64,000 nt of DNA from Saccharothrix luteola (lineage in GTDB: Bacteria > Actinomycetota > Actinomycetes > Mycobacteriales > Pseudonocardiaceae): positions 241,409-305,408 of the forward strand of contig NZ_JAJHUO010000008.1 of assembly GCF_020859565.1 (NCBI RefSeq), read 5' to 3'. The notes under the pieces are model-generated. The model was not told where the DNA came from. It saw only the letters and a program-made list of their open reading frames with translations, and did no database searches. How positions within the stretch are numbered: the first letter of the stretch is position 1; each line of letters begins with the position of its first letter. The position numbers were made by a program, and so were the translations under genes. Shown here one piece after another: positions 51,213 to 60,560 of this stretch.

Positions 51213-52172
51213 CTACTTCTTGGCGCTGATGCGGGCCAACCGCTGCTGGTTCGGCCACCGCACGTTGGTCGCCCAGCCGAACTTCTCGAACACCCAGATC
51301 AGCCGCGCGGAGGTGTCGATCTGACCGCGCTTGACGCCGTGCCGCGCGCACGTCGGGTCGGCGTGGTGCAGGTTGTGCCACGACTCGCCGAAGCTCAGGA
51401 TCGCCAGCGCCCACACGTTCGCGGAACGGTCGCGCGCGGCGAACGGGCGGTCGCCCACCATGTGGCAGATCGAGTTGACCGACCACGTCACGTGGTGCAG
51501 GAACGCCACCCGGACCAGACCGGCCCAGAAGAACGCCGACAGCGCGCCGGCCCACGACATCGTGATCAGGCCGCCGAGCACGGCGGGCGCGAGCAGGCTG
51601 ATCGCGGTCCACAGCGGGAACAGCTTGTCGATCCGGACCAGGTCCTTGTCGGCCAGCAGGTCGGGCGCGAAGCGCTCCGCGTTGGTCTTGTCGCGGTCGA
51701 ACAGCCAGCCCATGTGGGCGTGCCAGAAGCCCTTGGCCAGCGCGACCGGGCCGCGGCCGAACAGCCACGGCGAGTGCGGGTCGCCCTCGCGGTCGGAGAA
51801 CGCGTGGTGGCGGCGGTGGTCGGCGACCCAGACGATCACCGGGCCCTGCAACGCCATCATGCCCGCGATCGCCAGGCCGATCTTGAGCGCGCGGTTGGCC
51901 TTGAACGAGCCGTGCGTGAAGTACCGGTGGAACCCGATCGTCACGCCGAGGCCGGCCAGGTAGTAGAAGGCCACGAACAGCGCGACGTCCACCCAGCCCA
52001 GGCCCCAACCCCAAGCGAGCGGAACGGCCGCGAGCAGAGCCAGGAACGGCACGATGACGAACACGTACACGCCGAACTGCTCGACGTGTCCCCGTCGCCC
52101 TTCGATCATCGGCTTGGGTCCGCGATCCTCAGGACCCTGCGGCGTGGACCTGCTCTCAAGGGTGCTGGTCAT
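51213..52172 (-). CDS. Membrane acyl-CoA (stearoyl-CoA type) Delta-9 desaturase
   Basis: 319 residues. Inserts a double bond in acyl-CoA with O2 and a di-iron centre. Three His boxes: HRYFTH, DHRRHH and ESWHNLHH, between four membrane helices (VYVFVIVPFLALLAAVPLAW and others). Full length. TetR gene follows after 77 bases. Confidence 0.94.
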   Translation of the reverse strand: MTSTLESRSTPQGPEDRGPKPMIEGRRGHVEQFGVYVFVIVPFLALLAAVPLAWGWGLGWVDVALFVAFYYLAGLGVTIGFHRYFTHGSFKANRALKIGLAIAGMMALQGPVIVWVADHRRHHAFSDREGDPHSPWLFGRGPVALAKGFWHAHMGWLFDRDKTNAERFAPDLLADKDLVRIDKLFPLWTAISLLAPAVLGGLITMSWAGALSAFFWAGLVRVAFLHHVTWSVNSICHMVGDRPFAARDRSANVWALAILSFGESWHNLHHADPTCARHGVKRGQIDTSARLIWVFEKFGWATNVRWPNQQRLARISAKK

Positions 52173-52202
52173 ACATGTACCTCGTTGTGTACTCGGGGCT
52201 AC

Positions 52203-52234
52203 CTACGGAACCGTAACTTACGGCAGCGTAAGTT
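52203..52234. promoter_or_regulatory. Palindromic operator upstream of the desaturase
   Basis: TAACTTACG (52213-52221) and CGTAAGTTA (52226-52234) are perfect inverted arms separated by 4 bases, a classic TetR-type site. A second palindrome, TACGGAACCGTA, lies at 52203-52214 and touches it. They are 31-62 bases before the desaturase start, in the divergent region shared with the hydrolase gene at 52328. Confidence 0.75.
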
Positions 52235-52327
52235 AGCCGTGCCTCATCCCGCCAGAGCCGCGGCCGAAGTCACGGCGTGTTCTCAGGAAGTCGGGCGTGT
52301 CGATCACGGCGGGGGCATCATTCGGTG

Positions 52328-53473
52328 ATGGGGTCACCGAACGTCCGCGCCCGCCGCCGCCTCCGCATCGCACTGGTCACGTTCGCGGTGGTGTTCCTGC
52401 TGGTCATCGGGGGTCTGCTGGGGTTCGGCTGGTACTACAGCGGCCAACTCCTCGAACCCGAGAACGCCCGTCCCGGCTACCGCGACACGGTCACGTCGTC
52501 GGCTTCGGGGACCGTCGCGCTGGCGGAGTCCAGGGTCACAGTGCTTCCCGGCACGTGGGGTCTCGTCTGGCCGGGCGGCGGCGCGAAGGTCGGCCCGGTG
52601 ACCCAGCGGTCGGAGGGCACGGTGGTGCGCGAGTTGCAGGGCGAGGCGCCGGCGGACGGCACGCAGGTGCGGCTGGAGACCTCGGTCTGGAGCACCGACC
52701 CCGCCACCGCGCTCGACCTGGAGTACACGGAAGTGCGAATTCCCACCGAACTGGGTGACGCGCCCGCATGGCTGGTCCCCGCGACGTCGGACACGTGGGT
52801 CGTCGCGGTGCACGGTCGGGGTGGCACGAGGGCCGAGGCGCTGCGCGTGATGCCTGCCTTGCACCAGCTAGGGCTACCCGTTCTCGCCGTGACCTACCGC
52901 AATGACGAGGGCGCGCCGCGCTCGCCGGACGGTCTCTACCACTTGGGCGACACGGAGTGGCGTGACGTGGAGGCGGCCGTCCGGTACGCCCAGGAGCACG
53001 GCGCGCGCGATGTCGTGCTGTACGGGTGGTCGATGGGCGGCGCGATCGTCGGCCAGTTCCTCGGCCGCTCGGCGGAGGCGGACGCCGTGGCCGCCGTCGT
53101 GCTCGACGCGCCCGTGGTGAGCTGGACGAAGACGCTGGAGCTGCAGTCGCGCAACCGGGGCGTGCCCGTGCAGCTGGCGCCGATCGCGGAGCTGGTCTCG
53201 GATTGGCGGGTCGACCTGGAGTTCACCCGCTTCGACCTGCTCGACCACCCGCCCGCGCGCAGGCCGCCGACGCTGCTGTTCCACGGCGGCGCGGACGGCA
53301 CCGTGCCGGTGCAGGCGTCGCGCGACCTGGCCGCGGCGGCGGACCGGCTCGACTGGCCCATGCGGTACGTCGAGGTGCCCGCGGCCGAGCACACGGCGGC
53401 GTGGAACGTCGACCCGGAGGCCTACGACCGCACGCTGACCGAGTTCCTCGACTCGGTCGACGGCATCCGGTAG
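52328..53473 (+). CDS. Membrane-anchored alpha/beta hydrolase
   Basis: 381 residues from ATG 52328. One membrane helix (IALVTFAVVFLLVIGGLLGF), then about 100 residues of beta-rich leader, then the hydrolase: WVVAVHGRGGTRAEALR, nucleophile elbow VVLYGWSMGGAIVGQF, Asp in LLFHGGADGTVPV and His in AAEHTAAWN. Probably an extracytoplasmic serine esterase or peptidase-like enzyme. Confidence 0.86.
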   Translation: MGSPNVRARRRLRIALVTFAVVFLLVIGGLLGFGWYYSGQLLEPENARPGYRDTVTSSASGTVALAESRVTVLPGTWGLVWPGGGAKVGPVTQRSEGTVVRELQGEAPADGTQVRLETSVWSTDPATALDLEYTEVRIPTELGDAPAWLVPATSDTWVVAVHGRGGTRAEALRVMPALHQLGLPVLAVTYRNDEGAPRSPDGLYHLGDTEWRDVEAAVRYAQEHGARDVVLYGWSMGGAIVGQFLGRSAEADAVAAVVLDAPVVSWTKTLELQSRNRGVPVQLAPIAELVSDWRVDLEFTRFDLLDHPPARRPPTLLFHGGADGTVPVQASRDLAAAADRLDWPMRYVEVPAAEHTAAWNVDPEAYDRTLTEFLDSVDGIR

Positions 53474-53545
53474 CCCGGTGGCGCGTCTGCTTGTGCCCGA
53501 TCGACTACGGAAGGTAGTTAAGCGGGTGATTGTTTCGCCCGAAAT

Positions 53546-53578
53546 CGTGGCGAAGAGGGGTCACGAGACCCCGCCACG
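53546..53578 (+). terminator. Terminator-like hairpin after the alpha/beta hydrolase
   Basis: CGTGGC (53546-53551) pairs with GCCACG (53573-53578), and inside GGGGTC (53557-53562) pairs with GACCCC (53567-53572) over a 4-base loop. It lies 73 bases past the hydrolase stop. The rest of the 307-base gap to the tRNA holds nothing further that I recognise. Confidence 0.5.
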
Positions 53579-53780
53579 CCGCCCTCAAGCGTCGACCGGC
53601 AGCGGTGTGGAGTTCACCCAGCCGTGATGTGGGCCACGTTCTTCACCGCGCTGACCTGCATAAACACACAGTGTCATGATCGGGTCACGGTGGGCTTGCC
53701 GCCACTTGAGTGGTGGTGCTGAACTTCGAGGGGGACTCGTGACAACATGTGTTCGCGCGGTCGGGGCGAGCCTCGACCGT

Positions 53781-53851
53781 TCCGCCATGGTGTAAAGGCA
53801 GCACCTCGGATTTTGGTTCCGATGGTCCAGGTTCGAATCCTGGTGGCGGAG
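53781..53851 (+). tRNA. tRNA-Gln (UUG)
   Basis: 71 bases: acceptor TCCGCCA with TGGCGGA, discriminator G, anticodon stem TCGGA/TCCGA with loop TTTTGGT giving UUG, T loop GTTCGAATC. No encoded CCA. Standard. Confidence 0.95.
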
Positions 53852-53942
53852 CGAGGGGCCGGGCCACGAAGGCCCCGGCCGCCCTGCGTCTGCATGGGGG
53901 TGTGAGTCGCTGCACGAGGAAGCGGTCGACGAGCAGGACAAC

Positions 53943-55589
53943 GTGGCGCCGGCGCTCCACGAGATGTCCGACGCGTGGCTGGTCGGCCGCGCGAGTGAGC
54001 TCGTGGCCGTGGCCCAGAGCAGCCACCTGTCCGACCAGCTCGACGCGGCGCACGAGGTCGACGAGATCCTGGCCGAGGCGCAGGGCCGCGGCGAGCCGCG
54101 GATCGTCGGCCAGCTGCTGCGCGCGGCCGCGGTCGTCCGGATCGTCACCCCCGGCCTGGTCGACCTGTCCGACTCCGTCCTGGACGAGATGGTGGCGCAC
54201 TGCCGCCGGCACGGCCTGCTGGTGCTGGAGGCGGAGGCGCACGCCCTGCGCGGGCGGCGCTACCTGCTCGGCGGGTTCGAGGACAAGGCGTTGACCGAGG
54301 TCGCGGGCGGCCTGGCGATGCTGGAAGAGGACCTCGCGCCCGACCCGATGATCGACAAGCGCACCTGGGACCGGCTGCTCGCCTCCGCGTTGCAGTCGAC
54401 CGGGCTCGTGCTCACCCAGCTCGGCGTCTACGAGATGGCCGACGAGGTGCTGGCGCGGGCGCACAACGCGATCCGGGACAGCGCCAACCCGCACCAGATC
54501 TACGTCCACCTGGTCAACCGGGCCCGGCTGCTGATCGGCTGGGGCCTGCGGCTGGAGCGGGTGGACAACTTCGAGGAGGCCGCCGAGCGGTTCGCCACCG
54601 CGTCGGCCATCGCCACCGCCGTCGAGGGGCCGTTCCGCGAGTCGCTGCACCCCGGCAGGCGCGACCGCACCGCCGCCGAGCAGGTGCCCGTGATCGGCGC
54701 GGCGCACGCGCTGGCCAAGCCGGGCGCGGAGCACATCGCGCGGCTGTGGGCGTTGCGCGAGCTGGCCATGTACGCCCGCGAGCTGATCATCGTGTCGATC
54801 GCGCTGGCGCGCTGCCTGGAGATGGAGGAGCTGCCGCAGCAGGCGTTGCAGGTGCTGCACGACGCCCAGGACCGGCTGGAGCACGACACGTCCGAGCCGA
54901 CCCTGATGCTGTGCCTGACCCGGGAGTACGCCCGGATGTCCGGCCCGCACGGCGAGCGCACCATCTCGGCGTTGCAGACCTACGCCAACGCGCTGGAGGT
55001 GGAGCTGTGGCTGATGCAGGAGGCGCGCACCGCCACCCTGCTCACCCGGCGCGACCACGAACGGCTGACCCGCGCGCACGGCGCCATCGCGCAGCAGGCG
55101 TTGCAGGACCCGCTGACCGGCCTGCCGAACCGCCGCGCGCTCGACGACCGGCTGGCCGCGCTGATCAACGCGCAGACCCACCCGATGGCCATCGCGCTGG
55201 TCGACCTCGACGGGTTCAAGGTCGTCAACGACAAGCACTCGCACGCCGAGGGTGACGACGTCCTCCGCGTGATTGCGAGCACACTGCGCCAGGCGTTGCG
55301 GGGTGACGACCTGGTGGCCCGCTACGGCGGCGACGAGTTCGTCGTGCTGCTGCCCGGCGCGCCGCTGCACGCCGCCGAAGCGGCCCTCGCCCGGGCCGTG
55401 GATGCGGTCGCCGCCTTGCCTTCCGACCTGTCCAGGGGGGTCACGCTGTCGGTGGGCGTGATCTCCGTGCGCCCGCGCGAGGCGGCGCACGCGGCGCTCG
55501 CCCGAGCCGACTCGGCGATGTACGCGGCGAAGCGGCGAGGTGGCTGCCAGGTTGCGGCCGTGGAAGTAGAGCCCTCCTCGGAGGCTTAG
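53943..55589 (+). CDS. GGDEF diguanylate cyclase with TPR-like N-terminus
   Basis: 548 residues, GTG start. Residues 1 to about 370 are helical TPR-like repeats ([39 protein letters not shown]), with no membrane segment. The C-terminal GGDEF domain has [40 protein letters not shown] and active site [14 protein letters not shown], intact. Makes c-di-GMP in the cytoplasm; similar TPR-GGDEF proteins occur in Streptomyces and relatives. Confidence 0.92.
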   Translation: MAPALHEMSDAWLVGRASELVAVAQSSHLSDQLDAAHEVDEILAEAQGRGEPRIVGQLLRAAAVVRIVTPGLVDLSDSVLDEMVAHCRRHGLLVLEAEAHALRGRRYLLGGFEDKALTEVAGGLAMLEEDLAPDPMIDKRTWDRLLASALQSTGLVLTQLGVYEMADEVLARAHNAIRDSANPHQIYVHLVNRARLLIGWGLRLERVDNFEEAAERFATASAIATAVEGPFRESLHPGRRDRTAAEQVPVIGAAHALAKPGAEHIARLWALRELAMYARELIIVSIALARCLEMEELPQQALQVLHDAQDRLEHDTSEPTLMLCLTREYARMSGPHGERTISALQTYANALEVELWLMQEARTATLLTRRDHERLTRAHGAIAQQALQDPLTGLPNRRALDDRLAALINAQTHPMAIALVDLDGFKVVNDKHSHAEGDDVLRVIASTLRQALRGDDLVARYGGDEFVVLLPGAPLHAAEAALARAVDAVAALPSDLSRGVTLSVGVISVRPREAAHAALARADSAMYAAKRRGGCQVAAVEVEPSSEA

Positions 55590-55656
55590 TATCGGCACCT
55601 GGCGGGAAGCCAGGCCCCTCCCGCTGAAGGCACGCACTCAGCTAGGGAGAGCGCTG

Positions 55657-57135
55657 ATGCTCGAGGGTGTCCCCACCCCAGTCAGCACGATCGTCCTCGC
55701 AGCGGGTGAAGGCACCCGCATGCGCTCAGCCACCCCGAAGGTCTTGCACCGCGTCGCGGGTCGTTCCCTGGTGGAGCACGCCGTGCGCGCCGCCGCCGGG
55801 ACGGACCCGGACCACCTCGCCGTCGTGGTCGGCCACGGCCGCGCCGCGGTCGCCGACCACCTCGACAGCCTGTCCACCGCGCTGGACCGCAAGGTCACCG
55901 TGGCGGTGCAGGAGCAGCAGAAGGGCACCGGGCACGCGGTCGGCTGCGGGCTCGCCGAGCTGCCGTCCGACCTCGGCGGCACGGTCGTGGTGACCTACGG
56001 CGACGTGCCGCTGCTGGACTCCGACACGTTGCGCGGACTGCTCGCCGAGCACGGCGCGCGCGGCAACGCCGTCACCGTGCTGACCGCCGTGGTGGCCGAC
56101 CCCACCGGGTACGGGCGGATCGTGCGGTCCGCGGACGGCTCGGTCGAGGGCATCGTCGAGCAGAAGGACGCCACGCCCGAGCAGCGGGAGATCACCGAGA
56201 TCAACTCCGGGGTGTACGCGTTCGACGCGGCCGTGCTGCGCGACGGGCTGTCCCGGCTTTCCACCGACAACGCGCAGGGCGAGCTGTACCTGACCGACGT
56301 GCTGACGATCGCGCGCGGCGACGGCCGGCGCGTGGGCGCGCTGGTGACGTCGGACGCCTGGCTGGTCGAGGGCGTGAACGACCGCGTGCAGCTGGCCAGG
56401 CTGGGCGCCGAGCTGAACCGCAGGCTGGTGGAGGCCGCGATGCGCTCGGGCGTGACCGTCGTCGACCCGGCCACCACGTGGCTGGACGCCGACGTGCGGC
56501 TGGAGCGGGACGTGCTGATCGAGCCGAACGTGCAGCTGCGGGCCGGCACCACCGTCGGCGAGGGCGCGGTCGTCGGCCCGGACACCACGCTGTCGGCCTG
56601 CGTGATCGGCGCGGGCGCGACCGTGGTGCGCACGCACGGCTCCGGCGCGGAGATCGGCGCGGGCGCGTCCGTCGGCCCGTTCGCCTACCTGCGGCCGGGC
56701 ACCCGGCTCGGCGAGCGCGGCAAGATCGGCACCTTCGTGGAGACGAAGAACTCCGACATCGGCGCGGGCAGCAAGGTGCCGCACCTGAGCTACATCGGCG
56801 ACACGACCATCGGCGAGCACTCCAACATCGGCGCGGCCAGCGTCACGGTCAACTACGACGGCGTGAACAAGCACCGGACCACGATCGGGTCCTACTGCCG
56901 CACCGGTTCGGACAACATGTTCGTCGCGCCGGTCACCGTCGGCGACGGCGCGTACACCGGCGCGGGGACCGTGGTGCGGCGCGACGTGCCGCCCGGCGCG
57001 CTGGCCGTGTCCGGCGGACCCCAGCGCAACCTGGACGGATGGGTGGTGTCCCGCCGGGCGGGCACGCCTTCGGCCGAAGCGGCGGAGCGCGCTCTGACGC
57101 CCGAGAATGCAGGCACAACCGATGAAGGGCGCTGA
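55657..57135 (+). CDS. glmU: GlmU, GlcNAc-1-phosphate uridyltransferase / GlcN-1-P acetyltransferase
   Basis: 492 residues. N-terminal uridyltransferase with [19 protein letters not shown] and [19 protein letters not shown]-terminal left-handed beta helix with hexapeptide repeats ([40 protein letters not shown]). Makes UDP-GlcNAc for cell wall. Starts an operon with prs. Confidence 0.97.
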   Translation: MLEGVPTPVSTIVLAAGEGTRMRSATPKVLHRVAGRSLVEHAVRAAAGTDPDHLAVVVGHGRAAVADHLDSLSTALDRKVTVAVQEQQKGTGHAVGCGLAELPSDLGGTVVVTYGDVPLLDSDTLRGLLAEHGARGNAVTVLTAVVADPTGYGRIVRSADGSVEGIVEQKDATPEQREITEINSGVYAFDAAVLRDGLSRLSTDNAQGELYLTDVLTIARGDGRRVGALVTSDAWLVEGVNDRVQLARLGAELNRRLVEAAMRSGVTVVDPATTWLDADVRLERDVLIEPNVQLRAGTTVGEGAVVGPDTTLSACVIGAGATVVRTHGSGAEIGAGASVGPFAYLRPGTRLGERGKIGTFVETKNSDIGAGSKVPHLSYIGDTTIGEHSNIGAASVTVNYDGVNKHRTTIGSYCRTGSDNMFVAPVTVGDGAYTGAGTVVRRDVPPGALAVSGGPQRNLDGWVVSRRAGTPSAEAAERALTPENAGTTDEGR

Positions 57136-57136
57136 C

Positions 57137-58120
57137 GTGAACCCCACGATGGCCGGGACACCCAAGAAGAACCTGATGCTCTTCGGCGGGCGGGCCTACC
57201 CCGAGCTGACCGAGCAGGTGGCCAAGCACCTGAACGTGTCGGTGACCCCGCAGTCGGCGTACGACTTCGCCAACGGCGAGATCTTCGTGAGGTTCGAGGA
57301 GAGCGTGCGCGGCTGCGACGCGTTCGTGATCCAGTCGCACTGCGCGCCCATCAACCAGTGGCTGATGGAGCAGCTGATCATGGTGGACGCGCTCAAGCGC
57401 GCGTCCGCGAAGCGCATCACCGTGATCATGCCGTTCTACCCGTACGCGCGGCAGGACAAGAAGCACCGCGGCCGTGAGCCGATCTCGGCCCGCCTGGTCG
57501 CGGACCTGTTCAAGACCGCGGGCGCGGACCGCCTGGTGGCCGTGGACCTGCACACCGCGCAGATCCAGGGCTTCTTCGACGGCCCGGTGGACCACCTCTG
57601 GGCCATGCCGCTGCTGGCCGAGCACATCAAGGCCAAGTACGCGGGCCGCGAGATCACCGTCGTCTCCCCCGACGCCGGCCGCACCAAGCTGGCCGAGAAG
57701 TGGGCGGACACCCTCGGCGGCACGCCGATCGCGTTCATCCACAAGACCCGCGACCCGCTGCGGCCGAACGAGGTCGTGGCCAACCGGGTCGTCGGCCAGG
57801 TCGAGGGCAGGCTGTGCGTCGTCATCGACGACATGATCGACACCGGCGGCACGATCACCAAGGCGGTGGAGCAGCTGCTCGACGAGGGCGCGTCGGACGT
57901 CGTCATCGCCGCCACCCACCCGGTCCTGTCCGGCCCGGCCGTCGAGCGGCTGCGCGACTGCGGCGCCCGTGAGGTCGTGTTCACCGACACCCTCCCGATC
58001 CCGGCGGAGAAGCGGTTCGACGCCATGACCGTCCTGCCGATCGCGCCGCTGCTGGCGCGCGTGATCCAGGAGGTCTTCGAGGACGGCTCGGTGACCTCCC
58101 TGTTCGACGGCAACGCCTGA
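57137..58120 (+). CDS. prs: Ribose-phosphate pyrophosphokinase
   Basis: 327 residues from GTG 57137 (AAGGG seven bases upstream; ATG 57122 and ATG 57149 are alternatives). Makes PRPP from ribose 5-phosphate. Seen: FGGRAYPELTEQVAKHL, FYPYARQDKKHRGREPISAR, VAVDLHTAQIQGFFDGPVDH, PRPP loop VVIDDMIDTGGTITKAVEQL. Two bases after glmU. Confidence 0.96.
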   Translation: MNPTMAGTPKKNLMLFGGRAYPELTEQVAKHLNVSVTPQSAYDFANGEIFVRFEESVRGCDAFVIQSHCAPINQWLMEQLIMVDALKRASAKRITVIMPFYPYARQDKKHRGREPISARLVADLFKTAGADRLVAVDLHTAQIQGFFDGPVDHLWAMPLLAEHIKAKYAGREITVVSPDAGRTKLAEKWADTLGGTPIAFIHKTRDPLRPNEVVANRVVGQVEGRLCVVIDDMIDTGGTITKAVEQLLDEGASDVVIAATHPVLSGPAVERLRDCGAREVVFTDTLPIPAEKRFDAMTVLPIAPLLARVIQEVFEDGSVTSLFDGNA

Positions 58121-58121
58121 C

Positions 58122-58245
58122 ACGAGCGCTCGACTCTCGCGTTCTGAACGTAGGACACACGCGCGTGTCCTACGTTCAGCGCGCGAGAGTCCTACGTTCG
58201 GAACGCGCGTGTCCTACGTTCAGGACCCCTGAGTTCACCGTTCGC
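58122..58245. repeat. 22-bp-period intergenic repeat array E with perfect hairpin
   Basis: Forward units at 58122 (degenerate) and 58144; reverse units end at 58179, 58201, 58223 and 58245. The centre pairs CTGAACGTAGGACAC (58144-58158) with GTGTCCTACGTTCAG (58165-58179), a perfect 15-bp stem with a 6-base loop, directly after prs. Probable terminator. Confidence 0.92.
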
Positions 58246-58481
58246 GACGGCCCCGGCCGGGCGTTCAGGCCCCCGATTAGGCCCCGCCCAGCGGATCGGC
58301 CTACACTGGCCAGGTTGCCTCGGCGAGGGCGAGCATCACGCTCGGCGTGATCGACGCGGCGGTTGTGATGCCGCGCGTGTTCACCCTCCGCGCCGCCCGC
58401 CGCCGCAGGCCAACCCCCGCTTCGCCCCGCCCGACGTACCCGCCGACGTTTACCAGGCCAGACCGTTAGGAGAGCCCCACC
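58246..58481 (+). promoter_or_regulatory. rplY leader region
   Basis: 236 bases with no gene. A TACACT -10-like box lies near 58,301. Downstream are two stem-loops: ATCACG (58335-58340) with CGTGAT (58346-58351), and CGCGGC with GCCGCG nearby (58,355-58,377). Could be an rplY leader; no known motif recognised. Confidence 0.35.
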
Positions 58482-59087
58482 GTGTCCGAGGTCCGTCTCG
58501 CCGCAGAGCAGCGCACCGAGTTCGGCAAGGGCGCCGCCCGCCGCACCCGCCGCGCCGGCAAGATCCCCGCGGTGCTCTACGGCCACGGTTCCGACCCGAA
58601 GCACCTGGCCCTGCCGGCGCTCGAGTTCGCCCGTGTTGTCCGCGAGCACGGTCAGAACGCAGTTCTCACGCTGGACATCGAGTCCTCCACCGAGCTGGCG
58701 CTGACCAAGACCGTCACCACGCACCCCATCAAGAACTACATCGAGCACGTCGACCTGCTGCTCGTGCAGCGGGGCGAGAAGGTCACCGTCGAGGTGCCGA
58801 TCGTCCTCACGGGCGACGCCGCCGCGGCGACCCTGCTCACGCAGGACCTCACCACCATCCAGGTGGAGGCCGACGCGCTGAACATCCCCGAGCAGGTCGA
58901 GTACTCCATCGCCGGTCTGACCGCGGGCACCCAGGTGCACGCCTCCGACCTGGTCCTGCCGGCCGGCACCACGCTGGTGACCGACGGCGAGGCGATGGTC
59001 CTCGCGGTGAACGCCGCGCCGACCGCCGCCGAGCTGGACGGCGACACCGGTGAGGCCGCCGAGCCCGAGGCCACCGAAGAAGGCTGA
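58482..59087 (+). CDS. rplY: Ribosomal protein bL25 (CTC form)
   Basis: 201 residues, GTG start with AGGAGAG upstream. N-terminal 5S-rRNA-binding domain (LAAEQRTEFGKGAARRTRRA, GKIPAVLYGHG) plus the C-terminal TL5/CTC extension and an acidic tail (GEAAEPEATEEG). Before pth as usual. Confidence 0.95.
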   Translation: MSEVRLAAEQRTEFGKGAARRTRRAGKIPAVLYGHGSDPKHLALPALEFARVVREHGQNAVLTLDIESSTELALTKTVTTHPIKNYIEHVDLLLVQRGEKVTVEVPIVLTGDAAAATLLTQDLTTIQVEADALNIPEQVEYSIAGLTAGTQVHASDLVLPAGTTLVTDGEAMVLAVNAAPTAAELDGDTGEAAEPEATEEG

Positions 59088-59145
59088 GCCCATCACGTCG
59101 GGCAACTCGAACGGCACGCCTCCCCCGCCGCACGGCTGGGGTGGC

Positions 59146-59658
59146 GTGCCGTTCCCGTTCCTGAGCCCGGCGCAGGTGCGCGCCACCCGGTTCCCCCGCA
59201 AGAGGGGCAAGGGCTACGACCCGGCGCAGGTGGACGCGTTCGTGCTGCGCATCGCCGACGCGCTGGCCGGACGCACGTCGCTGCACCCCGACCAGGTGCG
59301 CACGATCGCGTTCACCGAGATCGCCGGCGGGTACGACCAGCGGACTGTGGACGACTTCCTGGCCGCTTTGGAGCACCAGCTGCGGTCCGGTCACGTGCCG
59401 CCGACCACGTTGCAGACCGGTGAGGCGGTGCTGGCGGTGAAGCTGCCGCGCTCGCCGAACGGCTACGATCGCGGCGAAGTCGACGCGTTCCTCGGCCGGG
59501 CCGCCGCGGCGCTGGACGGGCGGGGGCGGATGACCTCCGGCGAGGTGCGCCACACCAGGTTCACCACCACGTCCGGGCTGCGCCGGGGCTACCAGGTGCG
59601 CGCGGTGGACGCCCTGTTGGACGAGCTTGAGCAGGAGTTGCGGTTCCGTGGTCGATGA
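59146..59658 (+). CDS. DivIVA-repeat protein, short
   Basis: 170 residues from GTG 59146 (GGGGTGG before); the frame reaches 59050 inside rplY, so the start is uncertain. Three to four copies of a DivI1A-type motif: [60 protein letters not shown] and [20 protein letters not shown]. Such repeats resemble the membrane-curvature-sensing N-domain of DivIVA/Wag31 but lack its long coiled coil. Role unknown; maybe polar growth. Overlaps pth by 11 bases. Confidence 0.75.
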   Translation: MPFPFLSPAQVRATRFPRKRGKGYDPAQVDAFVLRIADALAGRTSLHPDQVRTIAFTEIAGGYDQRTVDDFLAALEHQLRSGHVPPTTLQTGEAVLAVKLPRSPNGYDRGEVDAFLGRAAAALDGRGRMTSGEVRHTRFTTTSGLRRGYQVRAVDALLDELEQELRFRGR

Positions 59659-60217
59659 CGTCGCCCTGGTCGTCGGGCTGGGCAACTCCGGCTCCAAGTA
59701 CGAGGGCAACCGGCACAACGTCGGCTTCCTCGTGCTGGACGAGCTGGCCGCGCGCGTAGGTGGGAGGTTCAAGGCCCACAAGGGCGGCGCCGAGGTCCTC
59801 GAGGGCCGGTTGGCCGGCCGCCGGGTCGTGCTGGCGAAGCCGCGCGGCTACATGAACACCTCCGGCGGACCGGTGGCGGGCACGGCGAACTTCTACAAGG
59901 CGCCGCCGTCGTCGATCATCGTCGTGCACGACGAGCTGGACCTGCCGTTCGGCGCGGTGCGGCTCAAGCTCGGCGGCGGCGAGAACGGGCACAACGGGCT
60001 GCGGTCGATCACGAAGTCGTTGGGCACCAAGGACTACCACCGGGTGCGGTTCGGGGTGGACCGGCCGCCGGGCCGGATGGACCCCGCCGACTACGTGCTG
60101 CGCGACTTCTCGCTGGTGGAGCGCAAGCAGCTGGCGCTGGAGCTGGACCGGGCGGCGGACGCCGTGGAGGCGTTGCTGGAGCTGGGGCTGGAAGCCGCCC
60201 AGAACAAGTTCCACTGA
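59648..60217 (+). CDS. pth: Peptidyl-tRNA hydrolase
   Basis: 189 residues, GTG 59648. Recycles peptidyl-tRNA. Catalytic His in [17 protein letters not shown], conserved [33 protein letters not shown] and NGHNGLRSI. Intact. Confidence 0.96.
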   Translation: MVDDVALVVGLGNSGSKYEGNRHNVGFLVLDELAARVGGRFKAHKGGAEVLEGRLAGRRVVLAKPRGYMNTSGGPVAGTANFYKAPPSSIIVVHDELDLPFGAVRLKLGGGENGHNGLRSITKSLGTKDYHRVRFGVDRPPGRMDPADYVLRDFSLVERKQLALELDRAADAVEALLELGLEAAQNKFH

Positions 60218-60234
60218 GCACAAGTCCCCCTGGT

Positions 60235-60560
60235 TCCTCACGTCCCCCGCCCCGCCGGTCGGGCAGCACGTACACCGACTGCACGTCGCCCGACGCCCGG
60301 TCGAAGGCCGCGGGGTGCGGCACCCGGGGCACGACCGCGAGCCAGGCCATGCCGACGACCCGCCCACCCGCGACCGCGACCGCGCACCGATGCGTCGCCG
60401 CGTGCGCACGCGCCCAGGCGGCGAACCGGGTCACGAACTCCTCGGAGGGCACCTCGCCGCGACTCTCCACCGTCCACCGCCGGCGCAGCTCGGCCACGGC
60501 GTGCAGGTCCTGGTCACGGGCGAGGCGGATCTCCACCTCGTCCACGGGCCCTGAGGTCAT
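60235..60560 (-). pseudogene. C-terminally truncated GNAT acetyltransferase
   Basis: From ATG 60560 the product starts EVEIRLARDQDLHAVAELRR and has VVGMAWLAVVPRVPH and VQSVYVLPDRRGGG, the GNAT beta-strands and the start of the acetyl-CoA loop. There the similarity stops; the frame then runs antisense through the end of pth to 60009. The C-terminal third of the domain is missing, so it is probably broken. Its start overlaps the acyl-AMP ligase stop by four. Confidence 0.6.

Noticed and set aside
58246..58481. Known riboswitch before rplY
   Set aside because: Two hairpins are visible but no conserved riboswitch core could be recognised.
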